Translations under genes and position numbers: made by a program
Assembly (NCBI GenBank): GCA_005518205.2
Contig: RFFC02000005.1
Span: forward strand, 158,049-222,048
Source: Hormoscilla sp. GUM202
Lineage (GTDB): Bacteria > Cyanobacteriota > Cyanobacteriia > Cyanobacteriales > Desertifilaceae
Length of the DNA stretch: 64,000 bases
Direction of reading: 5' to 3'
Shown: positions 37,434 through 46,190 of the stretch, one piece after another
Layout of the letters: each line of letters begins with the position of its first letter
How positions within the stretch are numbered: the first letter of the stretch is position 1
Notes under the pieces: generated by a model
The model's database searches: none
Seen by the model: the letters and a program-made list of their open reading frames with translations, nothing else
Told to the model about the DNA's origin: nothing

Positions 37434-37724
37434 GAAGAGAGATGGGAGCGATCGGATGGCGGCCCGATCGGGAACCTAGCGAGCAAGACACTGGCGCGTA
37501 GCCTTGGGGCTGGAACAAAACTGGCGCAGGCGATCGCAAGTTTGTGTAGGGGCGGACCAGGGTGATGCCAGACATCAGTAATATAACAATTATATGTGCA
37601 TTGTGTTGTATAATTTTTCCATAAATAAAATAGGAACTACTGGCAAACCATGGTTCTCAAATTTGACGAATCATTGAAAATTGCTATATACTAGATTCAG
37701 TATAACAACATTGAAGTAGACTCT

Positions 37725-37889
37725 ATGGAAACTCATCGGACCCAAACGGCTGTAAAGGATAACATCACCGCAGAAACTAAAATAGATGACCTCCAGCAGA
37801 AATTAGCTCGCGCCCGGTCGAAAGGCGATCGCCCGCCAATGGGCGATCGGGGCACTGCATATGATAGATGTAGGTTTAGCAAGGCGTAA
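37725..37889 (+). CDS. Possible 54-residue protein or gene remnant
   Basis: ATG-initiated frame with METHRTQTAVKDNITAETKI and DDLQQKLARARSKGDRPP, a charged, helix-forming start that looks like the front of a real protein. The second half runs into the GCGATCG/GGGGCAC repeat region. No family recognised; probably a truncated gene. Confidence 0.3.
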   Translation: METHRTQTAVKDNITAETKIDDLQQKLARARSKGDRPPMGDRGTAYDRCRFSKA

Positions 37890-38078
37890 AGAATATGAAC
37901 CAATAATTTTCGGATGCTGTGCCCGGACCCCACCCAGATGCGATCGGGTTGCGCCGGGGCACAAAGCTGTGACATAATTATATTAACCGATAAATTTCCG
38001 ATGCCGTGACCGGACAGAAAATTTGCGATCGCGCCCATGAAGCCGTACAGATTCTGAAAAATAAGACTTACAGGTTTT

Positions 38079-38915
38079 TTATTTGTCCCAATATAAATCA
38101 ATCTTTTCAGTCAACAAACTCTGCAATCTCTGCAACTGAGAACCAACTTGATAAAGTAGATCGCCTTTCCCCAACAGGTATGCTGCTGCTGTTTGCTTGC
38201 CACCTAAAATAATAACTGAATCTGCTTCGCTAGCGGTGCGGAGTGCCACTCGCCCTGGTAAGTTAGAACGGACGATCGGGGTAACAACTTTAGCTTCAGG
38301 GCGTTGGGTAGCAACGATCAGATGAATGCCAGCAGCACGTGCCATGGCCCCTAAGCGCTTGATGCTTTGTTCTAACTCGGTGCGACTTTCCTTTTCGGCC
38401 ATGAAGTCGGCATATTCATCAAAGATACAGACTATCCGGGGCAATTGCTTGACAGATTTGAGGTTATAGGCATTAATATCAGCACAGCTTGCTGATTCAA
38501 ATAGCTGATAACGGAATTCCATTTCTGCCACTAATTCTGCCATTAGTTCGATCGCCCGATCGGGGTCTTTGACCACCGGCGAATACAACCAGGGCATCCG
38601 TTCAAACTCGGGAAAAGTTACCCGCTTGGGGTCAACTAGGGCGATTTTCAGATGTGCGGGAGAGTGGCGAACTAGCAGACTGAGGAGAAGCGATCGCAAG
38701 AATTCACTTTTGCCACTTCCGGTGGTCCCACCCACCAAAAAGTGACAGGTATTTGGATCGGATAGATCTGCTTCCACGAGTTTACCATCTAAATTCACGC
38801 CAATGGCAATTCTGACAGATTCCAGTGTTTCTCCAGGTTGAATGTAATCTGAGAACTTCGCCACTTCCCAATCGAACCTAGGCAGATATACACTAACATA
38901 AGTCCTTACTGACAA
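38079..38915 (-). pseudogene. FtsK/SpoIIIE-type DNA translocase, N-terminally truncated
   Basis: Contains the FtsK motor core: HFLVGGTTGSGKSEFLRSLL (Walker A), LVDPKRVTFPEFERMPWLYS, IVCIFDEYADFMAE (Walker B) and IHLIVATQRPEAKVVTPIVR, to the end LLYQVGSQLQRLQSLL. Cyanobacterial proteins of this type have several hundred residues before the motor. Here the frame opens only about 15 codons before RTYVSVYLPRFDWEVAKF, so the N-terminal part is gone. A MITE lies just upstream but in intergenic sequence. A short expressed motor fragment cannot be excluded. Confidence 0.65.
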
Positions 38916-38970
38916 ACTTTCATCCCGAAAATATGCAACGCCAACATCATACGTTGAATTCAGAAATTAA

Positions 38971-39158
38971 GGCTCTTCGGTACTTAGTATGGTATTTGGG
39001 CAACCCATAAGAGCTGTAAGCCTTGCGCAGCAAGGCTTTGAGACGATAAACTGCTCTTTTGAGGTAATTATTGGGTATAGCAAGTCACCAAATCCTTACA
39101 GAGCAAGGCTTTCGGGTATTTTCGAGCCGGGAAATTGCCAACCAAGTACCGAAGAGCC
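38971..39158. mobile_element. 188-bp MITE with ISL3-like ends and 8-bp target duplication
   Basis: The terminal inverted repeats begin GGCTCTTCGGTACTT on both sides and continue with partial similarity (TAGTATGGTATTTG versus GGTTGGCAATTTC). The 8-bp target GAAATTAA is duplicated at 38963-38970 and 39159-39166. There is no coding capacity. GGCTCTTC ends and an 8-bp duplication fit the ISL3 family. An internal imperfect repeat (AGCAAGGCTTT) occurs twice. Confidence 0.9.
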
Positions 39159-39171
39159 GAAATTAAGTAGA

Positions 39172-40020
39172 CTACCGCTTACCTGATAAGAGATCGCTAA
39201 CCTTTGAGCTTTTCACCTTTTCACAGAGGTAGAAGCACCAGCCTAGTTCGCGAGCGGCGATCGCCTCCTGGGTTTTCTCAAAGGCAAAGCTTAAATCCTG
39301 ATAGCGCTCCCGAGCCAGCTCGGACACCAGTTCGTAGCTCTTTTTCAGGTGTTCGCTCAAATCCTTTAGCTGCAACACTGTAAATCCTAGCGATCGCAGC
39401 TTTTCTGCGTAGACTTCAGGACTAAATGTCGGTTCAACCCGCTGTCGCTCGTAGACGTACTTGCGGGCTGTCTCGCTGACTTCCTCTACTGGTGTTACCA
39501 AGTCATCAAACAGGAAGATGCCTCCTTCTCCTAGGACGCGATGAACCTCCGCCAGAGCCTTTTCCAGCTCGTGGATATGGTAAAGAGCGCCTTGACTCCA
39601 GGCATGGGTAAAGGCGCCATTCTCGAAAGGTAGATTAGTGGCTGATTCCTTGTGGAAGCTCACCCGCAGAGACGGGAAATTACTAGCCTTCCCTCGAGCA
39701 TTCTCGATATAATTGCTACTGAGATCTACTCCTACCACCTCGCATCCTGTCTGCTGAGCTAGCCAGATAGCAGCGTTGCCATTTCCACAGGCTACTTCTA
39801 GCACCCGGGATTGGGCAGTAATACCGCTCTGTTCGAGCATATATTCATCCCAGCGCTTGCAGGCTGGGACAAAGTCGGATGCCCGAGCATCGGCTAAGTT
39901 CTCGAAATAACCCCAGTGGAGACTGCCTTCTGGATCCCAGAAACTGCGAAAACGTTTGTCTCGTTCGCGATCGTCGAACAATGCCTCGGTGTCAGCTTCC
40001 GTAAAGCTACTTTGTTTCAT
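39172..40020 (-). CDS. SAM-dependent class I methyltransferase
   Basis: 282 residues. The SAM-binding fold shows VLEVACGNGNAAIWLAQQTG (motif I), VVGVDLSSNYIENAR, the acidic-loop region AWSQGALYHIHELEKALAEV, and VLGEGGIFLFDDLVTP. The organisation resembles small-molecule N- or C-methyltransferases such as sarcosine/dimethylglycine methylases rather than nucleic-acid enzymes; the substrate is unknown. The gene is divergent from an EctB-like transaminase across a 343-bp region and is probably part of the same metabolite locus. It is complete. Confidence 0.8.
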   Translation of the reverse strand: MKQSSFTEADTEALFDDRERDKRFRSFWDPEGSLHWGYFENLADARASDFVPACKRWDEYMLEQSGITAQSRVLEVACGNGNAAIWLAQQTGCEVVGVDLSSNYIENARGKASNFPSLRVSFHKESATNLPFENGAFTHAWSQGALYHIHELEKALAEVHRVLGEGGIFLFDDLVTPVEEVSETARKYVYERQRVEPTFSPEVYAEKLRSLGFTVLQLKDLSEHLKKSYELVSELARERYQDLSFAFEKTQEAIAARELGWCFYLCEKVKSSKVSDLLSGKR

Positions 40021-40363
40021 GGTTTCCTCTGCTGATTGAATTTCTGCTATTCATCCTAACAATACTTTGGACAATTTTTCCGGTTAGGCGAGGGTCAAGT
40101 TGGGCCCATATCCAAGCGATGCCTTGCTACAGAAGGGTTTCAAGCTCTATAATCTCAATTTTTTTTGAGATTAGAAAGCTCCCTGCCGAATGCGGGATAT
40201 AATAGACTGGTTTCTGGGCCCCGTTAAGTACGCTCCTCGGGGTAGTACAAACTTCCCTTCGCTTTATTGATGCACTCTCCGAGCAACTCGGGGACAGTGT
40301 TGCTGTCGGGGGTACGCTTCCATTTATAATTTGAAGACACTAACAAAAGGAAAGGTTGAGAAC
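40021..40363. promoter_or_regulatory. Divergent intergenic region of the metabolite locus with a T-loop hairpin
   Basis: Lies between the divergent methyltransferase and first EctB-like gene, so it should hold both promoters. TAATCTCAA at 40150-40158 pairs with TTGAGATTA at 40165-40173 across a six-T loop. No consensus promoter stands out. Confidence 0.35.
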
Positions 40364-41611
40364 ATGAGCATTTTCACTAGGCTGGAGTCCGAAGTCCGAA
40401 GCTACTGTCGATTATTTCCCACAGTCTTTACTAAGGCAGTGGGAGATAACTTGATTGATGAGAATGGGCGCACCTACATAGACTTCTTGGCAGGTGCCGG
40501 TGCCCTCAACTACGGACATAATAACCCCAAACTCAAAAAGCGTCTCCTCGAATACATTGAGTCAGATGCCATCACTCACAGCCTCGATATGTTCACCGTT
40601 GCCAAGCAGAAGTTTCTCGAACGTTTCGAGGAAGTAATCTTAATGCCGCGAGGACTCAACTATAAGGTGATGTTTACCGGTCCTACGGGAACCAACTCTG
40701 CGGAGGCTGCTTTGAAGCTTGCACGTAAAGTTACTGGTCGAAAAACCGTCATCTGTTTCACCAAAGGCTACCACGGTCATACTTTAGGTGCTCTAGCTGT
40801 TACACCTAATCCGGTCTATCAAAAGGCAGCCGGCATTCCCCTCACCAACGTCTTAACTGTCCCGTTCGAGGGTAAACCTGCTACAAAAGATGACAGTCTT
40901 GATGACTTGGAAAAACTGCTCGATGACTTGAGTCTGAATCAGGAAAAACCGGCAGCAGTTATCTTAGAAACAGTTCAATCTGAGGGTGGAATTAATGTTG
41001 CTAGTGTTGCTTGGCTCCAGCGTCTGGCTCAGATCGCTCGAGAGCGAGAAATTTTGCTAATTGTCGATGATATCAAAGTAGGATGCGGTCGAACTGGCCC
41101 TTTCTTTAGCTTTGAGCGGGCGGGGTTAAAACCCGATCTCGTTTGTCTGGCTAAATCTTTAAGCGCCTATGGAAACCCGATGGCTGTAGTGCTGATTCGA
41201 CCCGACTTAGACTGCTGGAAACCAGGAGAACACAGCGGTACCTTCCGGGGCAACAATCTCGCCTTTGTTACAGCCACTGCTGCTCTCGACGAGTACTGGG
41301 AGACGGATGCTTTTTCCCAGGAAATAGCTGACAAAGGTGAGCTAGTGAGCAAGCAACTCCAAGACACGATCGCTCATTATCCAGAAATCGGCGGCGAACA
41401 CCTAGGACTGGGTTTGATTCAAGGAATCGCCTGCAAACCACCGGGGCTGGCTAAAAAAGTTAGTAATGAGGCTTTCAAACGGGGTTTGATCTTTGAACCC
41501 ATGGGAGTAGACAAAGAAGTCATTAATCTTCAGCCTACACTAACTGTTGAGCCCGACACTTTGACACGAGCATTAGATATTTTGGAGGAAAGCATCGGTG
41601 CTGTACTATAG
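40364..41611 (+). CDS. EctB-like diaminobutyrate-2-oxoglutarate transaminase, paralogue 1
   Basis: A class III PLP aminotransferase of 415 residues with the EctB signature N-terminus (LESEVRSYCRLFPTVFTKAV), FLAGAGALNYGHNNPKLK, FTGPTGTNSAEAALKLARKV and VDDIKVGCGRTGPFFSFE. The PLP lysine is in CLAKSLSAYGNP, followed by GEHSGTFRGNNLAFVTA. EctB makes L-2,4-diaminobutyrate from aspartate semialdehyde and glutamate. No ectA or ectC is present, so ectoine is not the expected product. The ATG at 40364 fits the EctB start better than an upstream TTG. A second paralogue lies 1.1 kb away in opposite orientation. Confidence 0.85.
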   Translation: MSIFTRLESEVRSYCRLFPTVFTKAVGDNLIDENGRTYIDFLAGAGALNYGHNNPKLKKRLLEYIESDAITHSLDMFTVAKQKFLERFEEVILMPRGLNYKVMFTGPTGTNSAEAALKLARKVTGRKTVICFTKGYHGHTLGALAVTPNPVYQKAAGIPLTNVLTVPFEGKPATKDDSLDDLEKLLDDLSLNQEKPAAVILETVQSEGGINVASVAWLQRLAQIAREREILLIVDDIKVGCGRTGPFFSFERAGLKPDLVCLAKSLSAYGNPMAVVLIRPDLDCWKPGEHSGTFRGNNLAFVTATAALDEYWETDAFSQEIADKGELVSKQLQDTIAHYPEIGGEHLGLGLIQGIACKPPGLAKKVSNEAFKRGLIFEPMGVDKEVINLQPTLTVEPDTLTRALDILEESIGAVL

Positions 41612-41633
41612 CGACGCTAAATAGTTGAGAGAT

Positions 41634-41680
41634 ATGGGCTTGCTGAAATATTTAACCTGCAAGGGTTTCAGCAAGCCCAT
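41634..41680. terminator. Hairpin between convergent transaminase and DUF4392 genes
   Basis: ATGGGCTTGCTGAAA pairs perfectly with TTTCAGCAAGCCCAT across a 17-nt loop. It sits 23 bp after one stop and 65 bp before the opposing one, the position of a bidirectional terminator. No T-run follows. Confidence 0.6.
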
Positions 41681-41744
41681 AATGCTTACGCCATATATTT
41701 AGGCTCGCTCTATCAAACTGACTGTCACAATAGGATAGCCATAC

Positions 41745-42698
41745 TTATTTAATCAAACCAGCAGCTTCTAAAATTTCTGTCAAGACTTTAGCATGATATT
41801 CCCAGGGTAAAGTCTCAATTGTGAGAGCTTGCAATCCCGTATCTCCATCTATCGCTGCTCCCTCATTAACAAGAGTTGTCAAAATCTGTTTATCGGTTTC
41901 TAAGGTTAATCCCTCAGTTAACTTAGATTTCAAGTCCGGTCGGAGTAAAGCAAGAGAAGTCAGTAACCCCATTGCTCCCCAATTTGATACACCGCAAACG
42001 ATCGGGTGATGGCAAGGAATATAACAGGCGATTCGTTCTCCATGCTTGATGCTTTTGGCAATTAGCTCTTGAGAAAGTGTTCCCATACCAAGTTCATTGC
42101 CCAAATCACCAATGCCGATGGAGATAATTTCACTGAGAGTAAATAGAAAATGTAAAGGAGCGGTATAAGCGGTGATATCATCACCATGTATATTTCGGAC
42201 AGTACCATCGTAACTCGGGCCTGCTCTTTCAATGGAGATAATATGGGAGACAGGGGGTTCGGCACTTTGCCATGAATTCACAATAGAAGAAACGGAGGGG
42301 TCTTCTACACTCGCTGCATCGACAGGAACGACATCACAAGGAATTTGAGCAGGTATTCCTGCTGCCCGAGCAGCAACCTTGACAGCATTAAGACATAAAT
42401 TATCGGTAACTAGACGTACAGGGATTCCAACTCTAAGTAATCCCGCTGCTAGGTGAGCGCAACCGATGGGGCCATCATTTTCCGCTGCTGGAGGAGTTCC
42501 ATGGGGAATAAAAAAGCCTGTTATAATAGCCACATTGGGGGATGGATGTTCCGCGATCGAGCGAGCTGCACCTAGCAGCCCCCCCTTGGCAGCCTGCACA
42601 AGCGGCTCTATACCATTACCTATATCTCGTCCACAGATGTTTTCTATTTGTTCTATCCTAATTAGGACTTCTTCAGAATTTTCTAAAACAGCACTCAT
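41745..42698 (-). CDS. DUF4392 (D-glutamate cyclase-like C-terminal domain) protein
   Basis: 317 residues resembling the DUF4392 domain found at the C-terminus of D-glutamate cyclases: NVAIITGFFIPHGTPPAAEN, DGPIGCAHLAAGL, ISIERAGPSYDGTVRN, IGIGDLGNELGMG and YIPCHHPIVCGVSNWGAMGL. The family converts D-glutamate to 5-oxoproline in mitochondria, but a stand-alone bacterial domain may act on a different amino acid. It starts 7 bp after the stop of the second EctB-like gene, so the two are co-transcribed and probably act in one pathway. The ATG at 42698 was chosen over a TTG two codons earlier. Confidence 0.8.
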   Translation of the reverse strand: MSAVLENSEEVLIRIEQIENICGRDIGNGIEPLVQAAKGGLLGAARSIAEHPSPNVAIITGFFIPHGTPPAAENDGPIGCAHLAAGLLRVGIPVRLVTDNLCLNAVKVAARAAGIPAQIPCDVVPVDAASVEDPSVSSIVNSWQSAEPPVSHIISIERAGPSYDGTVRNIHGDDITAYTAPLHFLFTLSEIISIGIGDLGNELGMGTLSQELIAKSIKHGERIACYIPCHHPIVCGVSNWGAMGLLTSLALLRPDLKSKLTEGLTLETDKQILTTLVNEGAAIDGDTGLQALTIETLPWEYHAKVLTEILEAAGLIK

Positions 42699-42704
42699 AA
42701 GCAA

Positions 42705-43997
42705 TTAAGCAGATGCTCCTATCTCAATTATTTTTTTCGCTCCTGTCTCCTGGATGACTTCGTTGACAATATTTTCCAGGAGGTTTAGCCCTTTCTCTAA
42801 GGTCTCTTCGGAAACCGTTAAAGGCGGGAGACACCGAATCACCTGCCCCCGTGCGCCAGCCGTTTCCATGATTAGCCCATTCCCAAAGGCTGTCCGTAGG
42901 ATTTTATTCGCGAGGTTCCCATCTTTGCAGTCTAACCCCTGAATCATACCCCTTCCTCTGACAGAAAAACCTGCTTGCCAGTGATTTTTGGCTATCTGCT
43001 CCAATCGTAACTGCATTCTGGTTCCTTTTTGCTTGACGGAGGCTGACAAACTGTCGTCCTGCCAATATATTTCCAAGGCTGCTTTGGCGGTCACAAAGGC
43101 GAGATTAGGTCCTCTGAAGGTGCCACTGTGTTGACCTGGTTTCCACTGGTCTAATTCTGGTTTCATCAGTACCAATGAGAAAGGAAGACCGAAACCGCTC
43201 AAGGATTTGGAGATGGTAATAATGTCGGGGGAAATACCTACTTCTTCAAAGCTGAAAAAGGAACCCGTCCGTCCACATCCCACTTGGATGTCGTCCACAA
43301 GTAATAGGACGTTATGTTTACGACATACTTTTTCGAGCGATCGCAACCACTCAAAGCTGGCCACATTGACCCCACCTGCTCCCTGAATCGTTTCTACAAT
43401 CACCGCTGCTGGAAGCGCTACGCCACTGCCTACGTCCGAAAGGACTTTGTCTAGGTATTCTGTAGTATCAATATCTGCACCCAAATACCCATCATAGGGT
43501 ATAAAGGTTACCCCTGTGGTAGGGATTCCGGCAGCTTCTCGCTGGGAAGCCTTAGCAGTTGTTGCTAAGGAACCCAGAGTTACCCCATGATAGCCATTAG
43601 AAAAGGCAATGATTGTTTCCCGTCCTGTTATCTTGCGAGCCAGTTTCAGGGCTGCCTCCACAGCATTGGTTCCTGTAGGTCCTGGAAACTGAACTTTGTA
43701 ATTAAATTGCCTGGGTTTGAGAATAATGGCTGCAAAGGCTTCGAGAAACTCCTCTTTCGCCACGGTTGCTAAATCTAGACCGTGGACAATACCGTCGGAC
43801 TCCAGATAACGTAGCAGTCGTTCTTTTATTTGTGGATTGTTATGTCCGTAATTTAGCGTACCCACTCCACTCAAAAAGTCAATGTATTTAATACCTTCTC
43901 TATCTTCTAAAATTGCTCCTTGTGCTTTCTTAAATACCGTGGGAAATAAACGGCTATAACTTCGCACATTGGATTCCAATTCATTGAAGGTTCTCAT
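42705..43997 (-). CDS. EctB-like diaminobutyrate-2-oxoglutarate transaminase, paralogue 2
   Basis: 430 residues, closer to canonical EctB than paralogue 1: RTFNELESNVRSYSRLFPTV, FPGPTGTNAVEAALKLARKI, VIVETIQGAGGVNVASFEWL, DDIQVGCGRTGSFFSFEEVG. The PLP lysine is in TISKSLSGFGLP, followed by GQHSGTFRGPNLAFVTAKAA. It is the middle gene of a minus-strand group (oxygenase, this gene, DUF4392). Two diverged EctB copies in one locus suggest two transamination steps or two substrates. It is complete. Confidence 0.88.
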   Translation of the reverse strand: MRTFNELESNVRSYSRLFPTVFKKAQGAILEDREGIKYIDFLSGVGTLNYGHNNPQIKERLLRYLESDGIVHGLDLATVAKEEFLEAFAAIILKPRQFNYKVQFPGPTGTNAVEAALKLARKITGRETIIAFSNGYHGVTLGSLATTAKASQREAAGIPTTGVTFIPYDGYLGADIDTTEYLDKVLSDVGSGVALPAAVIVETIQGAGGVNVASFEWLRSLEKVCRKHNVLLLVDDIQVGCGRTGSFFSFEEVGISPDIITISKSLSGFGLPFSLVLMKPELDQWKPGQHSGTFRGPNLAFVTAKAALEIYWQDDSLSASVKQKGTRMQLRLEQIAKNHWQAGFSVRGRGMIQGLDCKDGNLANKILRTAFGNGLIMETAGARGQVIRCLPPLTVSEETLEKGLNLLENIVNEVIQETGAKKIIEIGASA

Positions 43998-44140
43998 TAA
44001 ATTATTATCCTCATTAGTTTTCTCTGGGATGCTTTCCGCAAGCCTACTGAAGCCTCTGCTATAGCGAACGGATTTGCACCGTGAAAGTTAGTCAAGGGGG
44101 GACGTCTACCCCCCAACCACCTTCAAAAGTCAGCTAAAAG

Positions 44141-44890
44141 TTAGCCTAAGAAGATGCGTTCTAGTTCTCGAGTTGGATCGCTATAGGTGGTCCTTGCATG
44201 TGCCATACATTTGTTATCCCAAAGCAAACATGAATATTGTTCCATCCGAATAGCCATGTGCTTTTCCTCGTAATACTCTAGAAATCGATCGGCAATTTCT
44301 GCCAAAAACGGCTCGGGAGTATAGGGCTTTAAATCCTCTGGATCTGGGCTGTAGTCACCGTATTTAATATAATTACAAGAAAACCGAAAAACAGGCTTGT
44401 TACCTTCAAATGAGAGGATGGGATGAATTGCTCCCTGGGTGCGGTTGGCGTGGATTCCCCTCGTGGCACCAAAATGATGTCGAGTCTCCATGAGTTTTTT
44501 CTTTTCTTCTTCCGTAAGAGTCTTCAGGAATCCTTCCACATAAGCCAAAGTAGTCATCCCACCACCACAAGCAGAAGGCTTTTTGCACCAAAGCGCTAGA
44601 TATTTCGGTGGGGTTTGATAATCGCTGGCTTCGGTATGAGGAAGCAAACGCCTTTCACCTCTGGCATCGGACAATTTCATATATTCTGGTTGATATAAGA
44701 CATGGAATATCTCTTGACCATATTGCAACATTAACTCCTCACCTGTGACCAATTTAGAAAATTCTATCCAGTCAAAGTTTGGCTCTTCAGTTTCCACATA
44801 AATAAAGTGATTTACCTCCAGTAATTGCTGATAGTTGGAAATTGATTTTGCTGATAATTCCGGCGACAAGACCGGTGAAACCGTTAACAT
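44141..44890 (-). CDS. TauD/clavaminate synthase-like Fe(II)/2-oxoglutarate oxygenase
   Basis: 249 residues. The metal triad reads as His85-x-Glu87 in LLPHTEASDY and a distal His in DNKCMAHARTTYSDP, with the 2-oxoglutarate-binding Arg in TRELERIF. The His-x-Glu form and the CGGGMTTL loop point to the clavaminate synthase-like group, many members of which hydroxylate or desaturate amino acids. It is the first gene of a minus-strand group, 143 bp before the second EctB-like transaminase, so an amino-acid substrate is likely. Halogenase activity is not expected because the carboxylate ligand is kept. Confidence 0.8.
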   Translation of the reverse strand: MLTVSPVLSPELSAKSISNYQQLLEVNHFIYVETEEPNFDWIEFSKLVTGEELMLQYGQEIFHVLYQPEYMKLSDARGERRLLPHTEASDYQTPPKYLALWCKKPSACGGGMTTLAYVEGFLKTLTEEEKKKLMETRHHFGATRGIHANRTQGAIHPILSFEGNKPVFRFSCNYIKYGDYSPDPEDLKPYTPEPFLAEIADRFLEYYEEKHMAIRMEQYSCLLWDNKCMAHARTTYSDPTRELERIFLG

Positions 44891-45675
44891 AACTTGTGTA
44901 TCCTCCCAAACAATTGTCGTTCTCTCGATCGCCTCCCGGACATCCAGACCACAAACCGGTTATAAGCTGTCGCGCATCGTTTACTGCATATTGGGCTATC
45001 TGTAAAATAATGGAGGCCCATCACCATATGAGTTTCAGCCATCATGTCCATTTTAGACTATGCAATTTAAATGCCTCACAGCTTACCCCATTTGCTTGCG
45101 TTCTTGCTATCGTCTGTTCCCAGATCCCAAAGCTTCGCCATTTCTGATTTGGCCCGGCGAGAGCCAGTTTGAGAACTTCCCATTCCCTCAGATGGAGATT
45201 GGCTATTTCCCGGAGACAGTGGTGCAACCATTAAAATGTATAGTGTAGAACACTTCCTTTCAATGGTATCTAGTATAGAACACTTCGTCAAGGCTAACCC
45301 AGATAGCCTTTATATTTTCTTTATGAATCAGCTATAAGTTTCACCAAATATTACAAATGTAGTATTCGGTTATGGGTAGTGGCTCGCTTTCCCTCTATGG
45401 ATTATGAACGATCGCGGTGCCAGCGCGAAGCGGACTGGATCCATCCCAGTTTTGCTTCCTGGCTGCGGGGATCTGAACGTGCTGTTGCCGGCTATACTAG
45501 CCCAGAAACCCAGTTTTTCCACAAAACCGGTTTCTTCATGCATTCTCGAGATGCTCTCGTGGCACCGCTGACACCGGCATATACAGGCCCCAGGGCGCAG
45601 TCGCCGCAAGTCCAGCGGTGGGACGTCACAACAGTGTTCTGGGGAGGGTACTTTGACCTCAACCGGCACCCTACT
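44891..45675. other. Intergenic region without a recognisable gene
   Basis: I see no supported gene. A short direct repeat, TATAGTGTAGAACACTT and AGTATAGAACACTT, occurs at 45238-45290. Frames here have no protein-like segments. Confidence 0.5.
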
Positions 45676-45885
45676 GTTGAGGTTTTGGACCTCTCGGTTG
45701 AGGTTTTGGACCTCTCAGTTGAGGTTTTGGACCTCTCGGTTGAGGTTTTGGACCTCTCAGTTGAGGTTTTGGACCTCTCGGTTGAGGTTTTGGACCTCTC
45801 AGTTGAGGTTTTGGACCTCTCGGTTGAGGTTTTGGACCTCTCAGTTGAGGTTTTGAACCTCTCGGTTGAGGTTTTGGACCTCTCA
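45676..45885. repeat. Minisatellite: ten copies of a 21-bp unit
   Basis: Ten uninterrupted units of GTTGAGGTTTTGGACCTCTC plus one base that mostly alternates G and A. Each unit contains a short palindrome, GAGGT-TTTGG-ACCTC. Frames crossing it encode VEVLDLS repeats on one strand and other seven-residue repeats on the other, so no frame is favoured. I regard it as non-coding. Confidence 0.9.
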
Positions 45886-46091
45886 AGAGGCCAGCATGTC
45901 TCTAAAGGATCGCCGATAAAAAGATCTTATAAAGCCTATAAAAAAAAATCATATATCGCTCAAACCCTTACCCAGAAAGCTTTTCAGACTTTGTCTCCCA
46001 AAAAGTTTCCCAAAAAATCGCCTTTAGGGTAGACACTGGAAAATCTAGTTGTTAGAGTAGAGTTGTAGTTCAATACATCACCTTTCAGCGG

Positions 46092-46166
46092 CTATGGGGT
46101 GCATCTCACTTTTGTAATGCAGCCCGCGCGGGCTTTGTACCTGTAGCCGGGCCCTAAAGGGTGAGG
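46092..46166. repeat. Interspersed repeat family B, copy 2
   Basis: GGGGTGCATCTCACTTTTGT, the palindrome GCAGCCCGCGCGGGC, and GTAGCCGGGCCCTAAAGGGT. Related to 36300-36360. It lies next to a heptanucleotide tract and the broken end of a dienelactone hydrolase gene. Confidence 0.6.
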
Positions 46167-46190
46167 GCGGCGACGCTTGTTCCCTTCCCC

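Larger units (their letters stand above)
36803..37724. other. Intergenic decay region
   Basis: No intact gene. It holds an approximately 110-bp duplicated segment (37150-37258 and 37322-37433). The reverse strand can be read as LTTLMSPV-x-x-E-x-LxELLRNV in both copies, suggesting remnants of a repeated protein domain. The rest shows no coding character. Confidence 0.5.

Noticed and set aside
38916..39171. MITE as the cause of the FtsK truncation
   Set aside because: With the MITE removed, the FtsK frame still meets a TAA just upstream, so the gene was already truncated when the element inserted.
39172..44890. Ectoine or guanitoxin biosynthesis cluster
   Set aside because: Ectoine needs EctA and EctC, which are absent. 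Guanitoxin clusters have other signature genes (a cyclodehydratase, a kinase and several PLP enzymes) not seen here; only a generic oxygenase and a methyltransferase overlap.
44141..44890. Fe/2OG halogenase
   Set aside because: Halogenases of this type replace the metal-binding carboxylate with Ala or Gly; here the Glu of His-x-Glu is present.
45379..46032. A 217-codon frame with VEVLDLS repeats
   Set aside because: The repeats come from a palindromic minisatellite that is open in several frames on both strands; the flanks have no protein character and no ribosome site.
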